A DNA stretch of 64,000 nucleotides from Taibaiella chishuiensis (GCF_003014535.1 NZ_PYGD01000005.1:124001-188000), one strand, 5' to 3'. Shown: positions 1-8,395, counted from the first letter of the stretch. The notes: generated from the letters alone by a model not told the origin. Translations and numbers: made by a program.

Positions 1-473
1 ACCGCATACTTGGTTGCGCCATACAGGCCAAGACCCGGCACTGTAGCGCCGTAGCCAAACAAAGAAGAGATATTGATAATATGGCCACCCTGTTGCGCCC
101 GCATTACCGGCAATATCGCGCGGGTAAGGTTCAGCAGGCCAAACACATTGGTATCAAATTGCTGCCGCGCCTCCGCATCGGTAACCTCTTCGGTAGCGCC
201 CAGTAGTCCGTAACCCGCATTATTGACCAATACATCGATGTGGCCAAAATGAGCCACAGCGGCCGCTACCCCTTGTTTTACCTCGTCTTCCCGGGTTACA
301 TCCAGGGTTACCACCATCAGGTCAGCCGGGTTGCCCAACTGCTCCTGCAGCCCGGTAGCATTGCTGCGTACGGTAGCCACTACGCGGTCGCCGGCTTCCA
401 GGGCTGCTTTTACGATCTCTTTGCCGAATCCCCGGGATGCACCGGTAACCAGCCATACTTTTTGTTTTTTCAT
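1..473 (-). CDS. SDR family oxidoreductase, C-terminal part cut by window edge
   Basis: Classical short-chain dehydrogenase/reductase, a cytoplasmic NAD(P)(H)-dependent enzyme of unknown substrate. Reading starts at the ATG whose complement ends at 473 and stays open to base 1, so only about 157 N-terminal residues are present. Visible are the nucleotide-binding motif TGASRGFG (residues 10-17), the NNAGYG motif (about 84-89), the catalytic serine region NISS, and at the very edge the YGATK active-site motif (YxxxK). It closely resembles the complete SDR at 20378-21226 in the NNAGYG and FDTNVFGL regions. It lies directly downstream of a tetR gene on the same strand and has a copy of the same 18-bp palindrome in front of it, so it is very probably repressed by that TetR protein. 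Confidence 0.93.
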   Translation of the reverse strand, partial: MKKQKVWLVTGASRGFGKEIVKAALEAGDRVVATVRSNATGLQEQLGNPADLMVVTLDVTREDEVKQGVAAAVAHFGHIDVLVNNAGYGLLGATEEVTDAEARQQFDTNVFGLLNLTRAILPVMRAQQGGHIINISSLFGYGATVPGLGLYGATKYA

Positions 474-499
474 TTTAATTGTGTTGAGACGATTTCAAA

Positions 500-517
500 A
501 ATGACCGATCGGTCATT
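500..517. promoter_or_regulatory. TetR-type operator copy 1, upstream of the SDR gene
   Basis: Perfect 18-bp palindrome AATGACCGATCGGTCATT, 27 bp upstream of the SDR start codon at 473. It is identical to the copy at 1155-1172 in front of the tetR gene. A weak -7 match (CATTTTTG on the minus strand, 496-503) overlaps its edge, so a bound repressor would cover the promoter. That TetR binds it is inferred from its duplication and placement. Confidence 0.85.
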
Positions 518-540
518 TTAATTATAAAAAAAACCGGGAC

Positions 541-1140
541 TCAGACCAGGTGGTTCCCGATCTCTTGTTTAATGATCTTACAAACAGTCTTCATTTTAGC
601 ATTATGTCCCGCCACACGGCTCATCATTACCCCACCCTCTATAAGGGCAAACATTTTGGTGGCAAACTCTGCCGGCTGCCACCGGCTGTCGAACGAACCC
701 GCAGCAATGCCCTTGCGTACAATACCCGCAATACGGTTCTGCGCGGCATGCAGCGCCTTATCCACCTCAGCGCGGATCGCAGGGTACAGATCGTCGGCTT
801 CCATCCCAAAATTGAGCAGGGGACAACCGCCCGCCACCGGCGGATGCATCGGATCGGCAAATACCTCCAGAAAGGCCAATAACCGTGCAGGGGCATCGGC
901 TACATCACGTAAAGCACGTTCTACGCTGTCATTCAACAGTTGTATATTATATTTCACTACGGCCAGGGCCAGGTCCTCTTTATCTTTAAAATGGACATAC
1001 AGGCTGCCCTTGGAAAGACCCGTAACGGCCATAACATCACTCATGGCTGTAGCGGCTATGCCCTTGGTATTGAATACCGGGGCGGCCTGTGTAATGATCA
1101 GCTGGCGCGTGCGTTCTGCCTTGTCTGTAGCGGGTATCAT
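541..1140 (-). CDS. TetR/AcrR family transcriptional regulator
   Basis: 199-residue repressor. The N-terminal helix-turn-helix spans about residues 10-57 and contains the typical TetR_N signature around TGLSKGSLYVHFKDKEDL (about 41-58). The C-terminal helical ligand-binding part resembles the TetR_C class found in regulators of reductases and efflux genes. It is transcribed toward the SDR at 1-473. The gene has its own -33/-7 promoter at 1148-1178 with an 18-bp palindrome in the spacer, and the same palindrome precedes the SDR. This points to autorepression and co-control of the SDR, released by a small reactive or toxic ligand. The ligand cannot be read from sequence. Confidence 0.93.
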   Translation of the reverse strand: MIPATDKAERTRQLIITQAAPVFNTKGIAATAMSDVMAVTGLSKGSLYVHFKDKEDLALAVVKYNIQLLNDSVERALRDVADAPARLLAFLEVFADPMHPPVAGGCPLLNFGMEADDLYPAIRAEVDKALHAAQNRIAGIVRKGIAAGSFDSRWQPAEFATKMFALIEGGVMMSRVAGHNAKMKTVCKIIKQEIGNHLV

Positions 1141-1147
1141 AATAATG

Positions 1148-1178
1148 CAAAGATAATGACCGATCGGTCATTGCCAAA
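1148..1178 (-). promoter_or_regulatory. Bacteroidota-type promoter of the tetR gene
   Basis: On the minus strand a -33 element TTTG (complement of 1175-1178) is followed after 19 bp by the -7 element TATCTTTG (complement of 1148-1155), an exact match to TAnnTTTG. Transcription would begin within a few bases of the ATG at 1140, so the transcript would be nearly leaderless. The operator at 1155-1172 fills the spacer. Confidence 0.8.
1155..1172. promoter_or_regulatory. TetR-type operator copy 2, inside the tetR promoter
   Basis: Perfect palindrome AATGACCGATCGGTCATT, identical to 500-517 and located between the -33 and -7 elements of the tetR promoter. It could also influence the divergent DinB-like gene, whose -7 element lies at 1211-1218. 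Confidence 0.87.
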
Positions 1179-1210
1179 AGTTTTTACCATAGTTTTATCT
1201 TATTAAGCTA

Positions 1211-1218
1211 TACATTTG
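1211..1218 (+). promoter_or_regulatory. -7 element of the DinB-like gene
   Basis: TACATTTG matches TAnnTTTG. Because it overlaps the in-frame TTG at 1216, it argues that the real start is the ATG at 1240. No clear -33 element is seen. Confidence 0.55.
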
Positions 1219-1239
1219 TCATTATCACAATACGGCAAT

Positions 1240-1725
1240 ATGGACAGGATATTCAGGAAAGGCGCCTGTGGCGCATTACTGGACGAGTATGAACAGGTAA
1301 TCGATACCCTGAAAAAAGTGATCCGGCCCATCCCGGACAGCGAACTGGCAACTATAATCGACCCGCATACCGCAGACGATAATTGCAGGTCCCTGCAGGC
1401 TATCCTTAGTCATGTAGTACATGCCGGCTACGGCTATGCCACCAGTATCCACAACCTTAGCGGGCCGGCGCAAACACGACCCGGTAAAGCACTGCACCCG
1501 CAGACCGCTGCCTATCTCGACGATCTCGACCATATGTTCCTGTTCACCCAACAGGTATTCCGCGCTATCGAAGATGCCGACCTGGAACAAACAGATAACC
1601 AGCGCAAAATAATGTCGGGCTGGGGACAGGTATATGATATCGAACAGATGATGGAACACGCCATCGTACATATCATGCGCCACCGGCGTCAGATCGAGCG
1701 GCTCCGGCAGCAAAAGAGCGGGTAA
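1240..1725 (+). CDS. DinB-like four-helix metal-binding protein
   Basis: 161-residue cytoplasmic protein of the DinB/YfiT-like fold. It is helical throughout. Conserved histidines fit the usual metal triad: LSHVVHAGYGY in the second helix (around residue 55) and MEHAIVHIMRHRRQIERL near the C-terminus. Members of this superfamily are often thiol transferases or damage-induced proteins; the reaction here is unknown. The ATG at 1240 is preferred over an upstream in-frame TTG because that codon lies inside the -7 promoter element. It is divergent from the tetR gene, with the tetR operator in the shared intergenic region. Confidence 0.8.
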   Translation: MDRIFRKGACGALLDEYEQVIDTLKKVIRPIPDSELATIIDPHTADDNCRSLQAILSHVVHAGYGYATSIHNLSGPAQTRPGKALHPQTAAYLDDLDHMFLFTQQVFRAIEDADLEQTDNQRKIMSGWGQVYDIEQMMEHAIVHIMRHRRQIERLRQQKSG

Positions 1726-1850
1726 AAGTATCTAGCCTTGGCCTCGCTTTTCATTAAATAAAAATTACATTAAAATTTATAAACCTTTTAAAGCAAAAAT
1801 GTGTTACCTCATTTTGTTGCCTCTCTTTAACGATATAAAAATGCACCATT

Positions 1851-2939
1851 ATGAAAGCACTTTATACCCTGCTTATCCTCCTGTTGCCTTTTTCGCAAAG
1901 CCATGCACAGGAGTTCGTTTTACCCCCTTTCAGCACCGATGTGCCCTGTTATGACGGTAGCGCCTACACGCTGAACGTACGTCTTAAAGTTACCGGCGTC
2001 CGCGTGGTTAACGTTTATTCCGATAACGGCGCCAGCGGTTCTTTTTCCTTCGAATTATTATTTGAGTACATCAACCTGTTTACCGGAACGGTCGGAACCG
2101 GCGCCACCTCGTTCTATACTTATGATGTAACCTTTTACTCCGACAACCCCAACCTGGCTTCTCCCCAGATCAGTAATAACCTGCCCGTACCACTGGTAAC
2201 AGATACCGGCGATAATATTTCCCTGCACAACAACAACACGTATACCGGCTCTGCGTCCGCCATGGGACTTGCAGCCAACACTACCTATAACAGCCAGTCC
2301 GTTATCGACCTCTTTGGCTTCGACAGCGTTCATGTAAACCTCGGAGCACCTTGTCTTACCGCTACCGGAACCGCCGTACCGGTAGTACCGCTGCCCGTAA
2401 CCCTGAGTGCCTTCTCTGTTGCCCGGAATGGAGCCGCTTTAATATTAAACTGGACGACCCGGCAAGAGCGCAACAATAAAGGTTTCCAGCTGCAGCGGAG
2501 CCAGGACGGCAAAGACTGGAGCAACCTGGTATGGGTTAACGCGCAGACACAAAACGGCAACAGCAACGAGGAGTTAAACTATACTACCCGGGACCAGGCG
2601 CCCGCTTTGGGCGACAACATCTACCGCCTGTTGCAGACGGACCTCGATGGCCGTACCGAAATCAGCAAAACGGTCCGTTACAATTTCACCAACAGTAATA
2701 ACAGCAACTCCGGGATAATGGCCTATCCTGTGCCGGCCAACGGGCTGCTTAAGATAAGGTATACCGACCCGGGCCTGATCCCGGACCAGGTAAGCCTGTA
2801 TGATATGACCGGCAAAAAAGTACTCGGTTATAAACCGGCCGGAACAGAAACCACGATCAACATCTCGCAGCTTCCGAATGGCAGCTATTGGCTCCGGTCC
2901 GGCATACAGTATCTCCGGATTACTGTTATACATTATTGA
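1851..2939 (+). CDS. Secreted protein with T9SS type A sorting domain
   Basis: 362 residues. It has a Sec signal peptide (cleavage expected after SQSHAQ, about residue 20). A unique N-terminal beta-rich region of about 160 residues is followed by the linker PVPLPVTLSAFSVAR that precedes the C-terminal module in many Bacteroidota exoproteins. A fibronectin-like segment (EQGNKGF-type sequence, here ERNNKGFQLQRS) comes next, and then a type A sorting domain starting near YPVPANGLL and ending in an LPNGSYWLR-type strand. The sorting domain should direct it across the outer membrane through the type IX system. The function of the N-terminal part is not recognised. The C-terminal module is shared with the proteins at 45080 and 46490. 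Confidence 0.88.
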   Translation: MKALYTLLILLLPFSQSHAQEFVLPPFSTDVPCYDGSAYTLNVRLKVTGVRVVNVYSDNGASGSFSFELLFEYINLFTGTVGTGATSFYTYDVTFYSDNPNLASPQISNNLPVPLVTDTGDNISLHNNNTYTGSASAMGLAANTTYNSQSVIDLFGFDSVHVNLGAPCLTATGTAVPVVPLPVTLSAFSVARNGAALILNWTTRQERNNKGFQLQRSQDGKDWSNLVWVNAQTQNGNSNEELNYTTRDQAPALGDNIYRLLQTDLDGRTEISKTVRYNFTNSNNSNSGIMAYPVPANGLLKIRYTDPGLIPDQVSLYDMTGKKVLGYKPAGTETTINISQLPNGSYWLRSGIQYLRITVIHY

Positions 2940-2966
2940 TATGTACCCCGCATGGGCGAAATATAA

Positions 2967-3000
2967 GCAGAACAGGGTCCGGCGCCGGATCCTGTTCTGC
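2967..3000 (+). terminator. Strong stem-loop after the T9SS cargo gene
   Basis: GCAGAACAGG (2967-2976) pairs with CCTGTTCTGC (2991-3000), and the arms continue inward through a G-T wobble and TCC/GGA. It starts 28 bp after the stop codon. No T-run follows, so it may act as an mRNA 3' stabiliser or a weak terminator. Confidence 0.55.
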
Positions 3001-3041
3001 GTTTACAAGAGAGTCGTGTTTTCAAAAATCACACAGACATA

Positions 3042-3073
3042 ATTGTTTATACAGATCATCATCTGTAATTTTG
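3042..3073 (+). promoter_or_regulatory. Promoter of the membrane amidohydrolase gene
   Basis: ATTG at 3042-3045 as a -33 element, a 20-bp spacer, and TAATTTTG at 3066-3073, an exact TAnnTTTG -7 element. Start of transcription is expected near 3080, giving a leader of about 50 bases. Confidence 0.7.
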
Positions 3074-3129
3074 AGCCAGGGCGCAAGCGCCCGCACAAAC
3101 CATAAACAACATAACCTAAAACCGCATCG

Positions 3130-4875
3130 ATGGACAATACCGCACAACCGGAACCGGTGGTGAATTGCCATACCCATATCTTTACCGGCGACCATGTGCC
3201 GCCTTACCTGGCCAAGACCTTCCTGCCCGGCTTCCTGTACTGGTTATTGCCACTCAACCTGGTGGTATACCTCTGCCGCAAATGGTACAAACAGGTCTAT
3301 CCGCTGCAGTTCCGCCCGGCTTATAAACGCCTGCAACGGGTGGTGTATACCATCCGGATCTTTATCAACCGAACCTTCCTGTTGCTGGCATTCTATTGGA
3401 TATTCGGTACCTGGCTCACCTTCCAGGTTTTTAATATTGTTGCCGCTTTCTCGGGACTGCAAACATCGCTGCCCGCCTGGATCCGCAGGGTACTGGCCTT
3501 TATGGCGCAGCACCGCCTGCTGATCAAAGAGCCCGGTACGATTTCCAGCATATTGTTGGTAATGGCCTTATGGCTGTTCTTCCCTACCGGCCGCAATTTC
3601 CTGCTCTTTGTATTTAAGAAGTTCTGGAGCATACTGGGTATGATGCCGGGCAAACAGACCAAGGAACTGGCCGGGCGTTATATGAATATCGGTCGCTTTG
3701 CTTTTTATGAAAACCAGAAAGATGTATTCCGCCGTTTGCAGCACCAATATCCCGATGGTACCCGTTTCGTGATCCTGCCGATGGATATGGAGTTTATGGG
3801 CGCCGGCAAAGTAAAACAGGATTACTACCAGCAGCTTCGGGACCTGGCTGCGCTGAAACAGAACGGCGGCGATATCGTACTGCCTTTTATCTTTATCGAT
3901 CCCCGCCGGATCAGGCGGGATGCGGATTTCTTCCGGTATAAGATCGAAAACGACCGGGTAGTGTTGGAAGACTGCGTTGTAAAAGAGTATATCGAAAAAC
4001 AGGGATTCTGCGGCTTTAAGATTTACCCGGCACTGGGTTACTACCCTTTCGACGAGGACCTGCTGCCGGTATGGCGTTATGCAGCCGAAAACGGTATGCC
4101 CATTACCACGCATTGCATACGCGGTACTATTTTTTACCGGGGCAAAAAGAAGAAAGCCTGGGACCGCCACCCGGTATTCCAACAGGCCGACGGTAACGAT
4201 CAATACAGCCCGATGTTGCTGCCCGAACGGGCCAATAAAGACTTTAGCGTCAACTTTACCCACCCGCTCAACTACCTCTGCCTGCTCGACGAAACCCTGT
4301 TATTGCGCCTTTTGTCCGGCAAAGACATCCGGCAGGAAACCCGCGACCTGTTTGGTTATACGGGGCCGGAGCAACCCTTAAAACATAACCTCTCCCAACT
4401 TAAGATCTGTTTTGCGCACTTTGGCGGCGAAGACGAATGGCAACGGTACTTTGAGCTCGATCGCGATAATTTCAGCACACAGATTGTCAAACATCCGGGT
4501 ATCGGGATTACCTTTTTGAAAAATGCCAAAGGCCAGGTTACGAAAGGCAAGCTGGAAATGCTGTGGAAAGGTACCGACTGGTATTCTATAATCTGTAGCA
4601 TGATGTTGCAATATGATCATGTGTACAGCGACATCAGTTATATCGCACACGACAACAACATTCACGCCCTGCTGAAAAGGACCCTGCAAAAGGAAAACAG
4701 CAAATTGCGTCGTCGCGTATTATTCGGTACCGACTTTTATGTGGTAAGGAATCACAAGTCGGAGAAGAAGATCATGGCCGATACCATTGCAGGATTGAGC
4801 ACCGAAGAGTTCGACCTGATCGCCAGGCAGAACCCAAGGCGTTTTTTGAGGTTAGATGTGAGGTATGAGATGTGA
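3130..4875 (+). CDS. Membrane-associated amidohydrolase (amidohydrolase_2-like)
   Basis: 581 residues. A metal-dependent hydrolase or decarboxylase of the amidohydrolase superfamily, with the metal-binding HxH motif right at the N-terminus (NCHTHIF, His14 and His16). Further expected ligands are the Lys of GFKIYPALGYY, the His of TTHCIRG, the His of CFAHFGGEDEW and the Asp of VLFGTDFYV. Unusually, about 150 residues containing three or four hydrophobic segments are inserted between the HxH strand and the rest of the barrel (about residues 25-165). The active site is therefore membrane-anchored. The last codons (LDVRYEM) are encoded by the heptanucleotide array that begins at 4852, so the true C-terminus has been rewritten by the repeat. 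Substrate unknown. Confidence 0.8.
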   Translation: MDNTAQPEPVVNCHTHIFTGDHVPPYLAKTFLPGFLYWLLPLNLVVYLCRKWYKQVYPLQFRPAYKRLQRVVYTIRIFINRTFLLLAFYWIFGTWLTFQVFNIVAAFSGLQTSLPAWIRRVLAFMAQHRLLIKEPGTISSILLVMALWLFFPTGRNFLLFVFKKFWSILGMMPGKQTKELAGRYMNIGRFAFYENQKDVFRRLQHQYPDGTRFVILPMDMEFMGAGKVKQDYYQQLRDLAALKQNGGDIVLPFIFIDPRRIRRDADFFRYKIENDRVVLEDCVVKEYIEKQGFCGFKIYPALGYYPFDEDLLPVWRYAAENGMPITTHCIRGTIFYRGKKKKAWDRHPVFQQADGNDQYSPMLLPERANKDFSVNFTHPLNYLCLLDETLLLRLLSGKDIRQETRDLFGYTGPEQPLKHNLSQLKICFAHFGGEDEWQRYFELDRDNFSTQIVKHPGIGITFLKNAKGQVTKGKLEMLWKGTDWYSIICSMMLQYDHVYSDISYIAHDNNIHALLKRTLQKENSKLRRRVLFGTDFYVVRNHKSEKKIMADTIAGLSTEEFDLIARQNPRRFLRLDVRYEM

Positions 4876-4993
4876 GATATTAGATGTTAGATGTGAGATA
4901 TTAGATGTTAGATATTAGATGTTAGATATTAGATATTAGATGTTAGATATTAGATGTGAGATGTTAGATGTGAGATGTTAGATATTAGATGTG
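4852..4993 (+). repeat. Heptanucleotide tandem array (left)
   Basis: About 20 head-to-tail 7-base units drawn from ATATTAG, ATGTTAG and ATGTGAG. The array starts inside the amidohydrolase coding region, supplies its final codons and stop, and continues to about 4993. Its reverse complement forms the array at 5745-5808, so the two arrays are inverted around the REP-like cluster. Confidence 0.9.
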
Positions 4994-5025
4994 TCATCGG
5001 GAACACACGCTATTAAAGCCAGCTA

Positions 5026-5727
5026 ATCAATGAGAACCTTCGCTGCGCTCGGGATGACAGACTCCCTTTGAAGTACATTCCTTTATTAAAGCCAGCTAAC
5101 TGGTGAGATCCTTCGCTAGACTTCCGATGACAGCGTTCACTTTAATACTTGATACCTGATACTTGATACTAAAAAAATGAGATCCTTCGCTAGGCTCAGG
5201 ATGACAACAACCCTCTAATACAATTACGCTAATAAAGCCAGCTATTGGAGGAAGTACGAGCAGCTTGTCCATTTTAATTAGTCCTATGTCATCCTGAGCC
5301 CCGCGAAGGATCTTAACAGCGGGAGTCACCGATGCGGCACTGGTTAACTTTCCCCTATTTATTGCCGGCTGGGTCAGCTACGCTCCGGATGACAGCAACC
5401 CTCCAGCACAATCACTCCTGCAAAGCCAGCTTGTTGATGAGATCCTTCGCGGGGCTCAGGATGACAACGAATACGTCAACAGTTCAAAATTCAAAACTCA
5501 AAATTCAAAATTTCCCTGCTGCGCTCCCGATGACAGCAATCCTCTGTAACAGCACGCTGGTAAAGGCAGCCAAGGGGTGAGATTCCTTTAATACATGCCC
5601 CTTTATCAAAGCCAGCCAATCAATGAGATCCTTCGCTGCGCTCAGGATGACAGCGTTCACTTTAATACTTGATACCTGATACTTGTTACTAAAAAAATGA
5701 GATCCTTCGCGGGGCTCAGGATGACAA
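5026..5727. repeat. Cluster of nine REP-like palindromic units
   Basis: Core unit close to GATCCTTCGCNGNGCTCAGG followed by ATGACA. Copies lie near 5034-5060, 5104-5131, 5180-5206, 5287-5313 (reverse orientation), 5368-5394 (partial), 5440-5465, 5510-5537, 5622-5652 and 5698-5727. Several are preceded by a shared module TAAAGCCAGCTAATCAATGA. A longer unit of about 75 bp, including the heptamer-like stretch TGATACCTGATACTTGATAC, occurs twice (near 5128-5206 and 5646-5727). A further short array of TTCAAAA units lies near 5483-5515. Similar intergenic palindromes are common in Bacteroidota genomes. No gene is seen inside. Confidence 0.88.
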
Positions 5728-5744
5728 CCATATCTTGATACCTA

Positions 5745-5808
5745 AAATCTAATATCTAATATCTAATATCTAATATCTAATATCTAATATCTAACATCTA
5801 ACATCTCA
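5745..5808 (-). repeat. Heptanucleotide tandem array (right, inverted)
   Basis: About nine units of ATCTAAT/ATCTAAC ending 4 bp before the stop codon of the TonB receptor gene. This is the reverse complement of the left array at 4852-4993. Confidence 0.9.
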
Positions 5809-5812
5809 CCCA

Positions 5813-8242
5813 TCAGTTACCGAAGGTATAGGCAAAGTTCAGGGTAAAGTTCCGCGGGCGCTGCGGGTTTACCGACCAGTAACCGATATAATAAGTAGTA
5901 TTGGTAATGTTGTTCAGGTTAAAGGCAATCCGGTAATGCGCCGCGCTGTAGGATATCGCTGCGTTTACCAGGGTATAGGCCGGCAGGTTGAATACACCGG
6001 TTACACTATTGTCGATCACTTTATAAGTACCGGCATAGTTGCCGCCGATGCCCAGCCCGAAGTTGCGGAGCGCTCCTTTCAGGAAACGGTAATTGGCCCA
6101 GAAGTTGGCCTGGTCCTGCGGCCCTTGTCCACCGGGTGCACGGCCGGGCTCGTTATAGAAGTCTTCGTTATTGCCTTTGGTAATTTTGGTTGTATTATGG
6201 CTGTAACCTGCTATCAATTGCAGACCCGGTATGGGGTGCGCATTCAGGTCGATCTCGAAACCTTTACTGCCCACTTCGCCGCCCTGCAGGGAGTTGTTCG
6301 GATTGGCAGGATCGGGATACACCCTGTCGGCCACGCGTATGTCGTAGTAGGAAACCGTAAAACCCAGCTTATCCGCGAAGAGCGTGGTCTTTACACCTGC
6401 TTCCCATTGGTTGGCATGCTCTGGTTTAAAAGACAGTACCCGGGGGTTCCTGCCATCGGCATCGGATACCGTTTGCGGCGATACGTTTACGAAGGCATTC
6501 ATATAATTGGCAAAAAGGGATACCTTTTCCAACACGGGCTGGTACACCAGGCCGAATTTAGGCGACAGGGCGAATTGGTTAAAGTCATCTGCCGTTGTAC
6601 TTTTTTCCCCTTTGGAGACAAAATAATCGGCCCGTAAACCGACCATTGCGATCAGTGAAGGCGTTATATTGAGTACATCGGAAACATAGGCGCTGTAAGC
6701 GCTGTTACTCACATTACTCTTCGTACCGCCGGTATTGGCCAGCGCCTGGTCCACAAGTGCGCGCGTCAGGTATACCGGAGCTACGGTATCGCCGGTAGCC
6801 GGGTTGATGTATTGCACCTCGGCCTGTTGCGGCGTTACGTGTCTTACGGTAGCCCATCCGGAGCCGTTATTGATCACGTTACGGTTAAAGTAATCGAGGC
6901 CTACCAGCAAGCGGTTACGCATCTTACTGATCTTAAAGTCGCCGTTAAAGTTCTGCTGTATGTCGGTGGTTGCCGTAGTCATCATCTCCTTATGGAAATA
7001 CTGGCCGAAGTAATTATCGCCATAGTCGTCATCCCAGATATAGGAGTAATAACCATCCGACTTTACCGAACCGCGCGACACTACGGTTTGCGAGCTCCAG
7101 TTGGGCGACAGCTTGTACAGCATCTGGGCCTGCAGGTTAAACCTGGGGTTCTTCAGCGTAAGATCATTACTCATAAAAGATTGGCGGTTGTCCAGGTTCA
7201 GGGCCGCGATGTCTTTGTACAATAAAGGATGGGCGCGGTCGGAATGAAAGAAGATCGGCGCTACGGCACGCTCCTCCTGCAGGATTTCGGTAAGCACCTG
7301 GAACGACAGTCTTTCGTTGACTTCGTAAGTCAGGGAAGGCGCAATGAAAAACGATTTCTTGAAGCCCGCATCCTGGAAACTGTTTTCGGTATGATAAGCG
7401 GTATTGATGCGCAGGGCTATTTTCTCTGTTTTGCTTAAAGGTGCGTTTACGTCGGCGGTAACCCGGTTCAGTCCGAAACTGCCCGCTGTATACGATACCG
7501 CGCCGCCGAAATCGAAGTAAGGTTTCTTGGTTATGGTATTGATCATACCGCCATAAGCATAGGTAGCGCCGCCGAACAATGTGGCTGAGGGGCCTTTGAT
7601 GACCTGTATCTCTTCTACGTTGGCCAGGTCGAGATTACCGCTGGTAAGACCGGGCAGGCCATTGATCAGCGAAGGCTGGGCTTCGAACCCGCGTAAGGCG
7701 AAATAAGTAGCGCCATCGCTGCCCCTGCCCGTAGACTCCCAGGTGCGGGCAATACCGGGTACATTGCGCAGGGCATCGTCATAATTGGTAATGCCCTGTT
7801 GGCGCATGGTTTCGATCGACACACTGTTATATACCTGGGGATTCTCCAGGTTTTTAAGCGGCATTTTTGCCACTACGGTATTCACTTTATCCGAACGGTC
7901 GAAGGGCACCACCACTTCTTTAAGCTGGGCGGCATTCTCTTTCAGGATAAAACTCAGGGTAACGGTTTCGCCTGCTGATAGGGTTACGGGCTGCTCCTGC
8001 GGCTCCAGGCCTACCGAAGTAGCGGTGAGGATATAACTGCCCGCGGCAATACGTTTGAGCTGAAAAGCGCCACCGGCGCCGGTTACCGTGCCTTTGGCCG
8101 TACCCTTCATACCGATTGTCACCCATTCGGCGCCCTGGCCGTCGGCGGTTTTAACTACGCCCTTTATGATGCCATCCTGCCCGAAGATAAACGGGACATA
8201 CAGGAAAAAAGAGAGGAACAGGAGCGGTAATTTTCTGATCAT
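5813..8242 (-). CDS. TonB-dependent siderophore receptor
   Basis: 809 residues with the start chosen at the ATG ending at 8242, which gives a clean Sec signal peptide (cleavage after FIFG, about residue 21). Order of domains: carboxypeptidase-regulatory-like beta sandwich (about 24-105), plug with TonB-dependent receptor signature (about 120-230, including GPSATLFGG), then a 22-strand barrel ending in the aromatic outer-membrane signal NFTLNFAYTFGN. The plug and the closing segment YIGYWSVNPQRPRNF resemble ferrichrome/hydroxamate-type receptors. It should import iron chelates using TonB-ExbBD energy. No dedicated regulator or permease is adjacent. Its 3' end abuts the right heptamer array. 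A longer in-frame start at 8275 would spoil the signal peptide. Confidence 0.93.
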   Translation of the reverse strand: MIRKLPLLFLSFFLYVPFIFGQDGIIKGVVKTADGQGAEWVTIGMKGTAKGTVTGAGGAFQLKRIAAGSYILTATSVGLEPQEQPVTLSAGETVTLSFILKENAAQLKEVVVPFDRSDKVNTVVAKMPLKNLENPQVYNSVSIETMRQQGITNYDDALRNVPGIARTWESTGRGSDGATYFALRGFEAQPSLINGLPGLTSGNLDLANVEEIQVIKGPSATLFGGATYAYGGMINTITKKPYFDFGGAVSYTAGSFGLNRVTADVNAPLSKTEKIALRINTAYHTENSFQDAGFKKSFFIAPSLTYEVNERLSFQVLTEILQEERAVAPIFFHSDRAHPLLYKDIAALNLDNRQSFMSNDLTLKNPRFNLQAQMLYKLSPNWSSQTVVSRGSVKSDGYYSYIWDDDYGDNYFGQYFHKEMMTTATTDIQQNFNGDFKISKMRNRLLVGLDYFNRNVINNGSGWATVRHVTPQQAEVQYINPATGDTVAPVYLTRALVDQALANTGGTKSNVSNSAYSAYVSDVLNITPSLIAMVGLRADYFVSKGEKSTTADDFNQFALSPKFGLVYQPVLEKVSLFANYMNAFVNVSPQTVSDADGRNPRVLSFKPEHANQWEAGVKTTLFADKLGFTVSYYDIRVADRVYPDPANPNNSLQGGEVGSKGFEIDLNAHPIPGLQLIAGYSHNTTKITKGNNEDFYNEPGRAPGGQGPQDQANFWANYRFLKGALRNFGLGIGGNYAGTYKVIDNSVTGVFNLPAYTLVNAAISYSAAHYRIAFNLNNITNTTYYIGYWSVNPQRPRNFTLNFAYTFGN

Positions 8243-8327
8243 GTGCGTTTTTGTTTGTGTATTAAAAAGGAGCAAAACCTTTACCTGCAGCAGCTTACAA
8301 GCCGTTGCTGATTATTTTTTTGCCGCG

Positions 8328-8335
8328 CAAAGGTA
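8328..8335 (-). promoter_or_regulatory. -7 element of the TonB receptor gene
   Basis: The complement reads TACCTTTG, an exact TAnnTTTG. The nearest TTTG for a -33 element is 24 bp upstream (8360-8363), slightly far. The leader would be about 80 bases. I see no clear Fur-box palindrome. Confidence 0.5.
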
Positions 8336-8395
8336 TTACACAGAAAAAACAAGAACGATCAAATGCAGTAAATACTTTTGTAAAATGTTTATGAC

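Noticed and set aside
4852-4993. Possible CRISPR array
   Set aside because: The units are only 7 bases in a continuous tandem with no spacers, and no cas genes are present.
5332-5580. 82-codon ORF inside the REP-like cluster
   Set aside because: Composed almost entirely of repeat sequence, so not a real gene.
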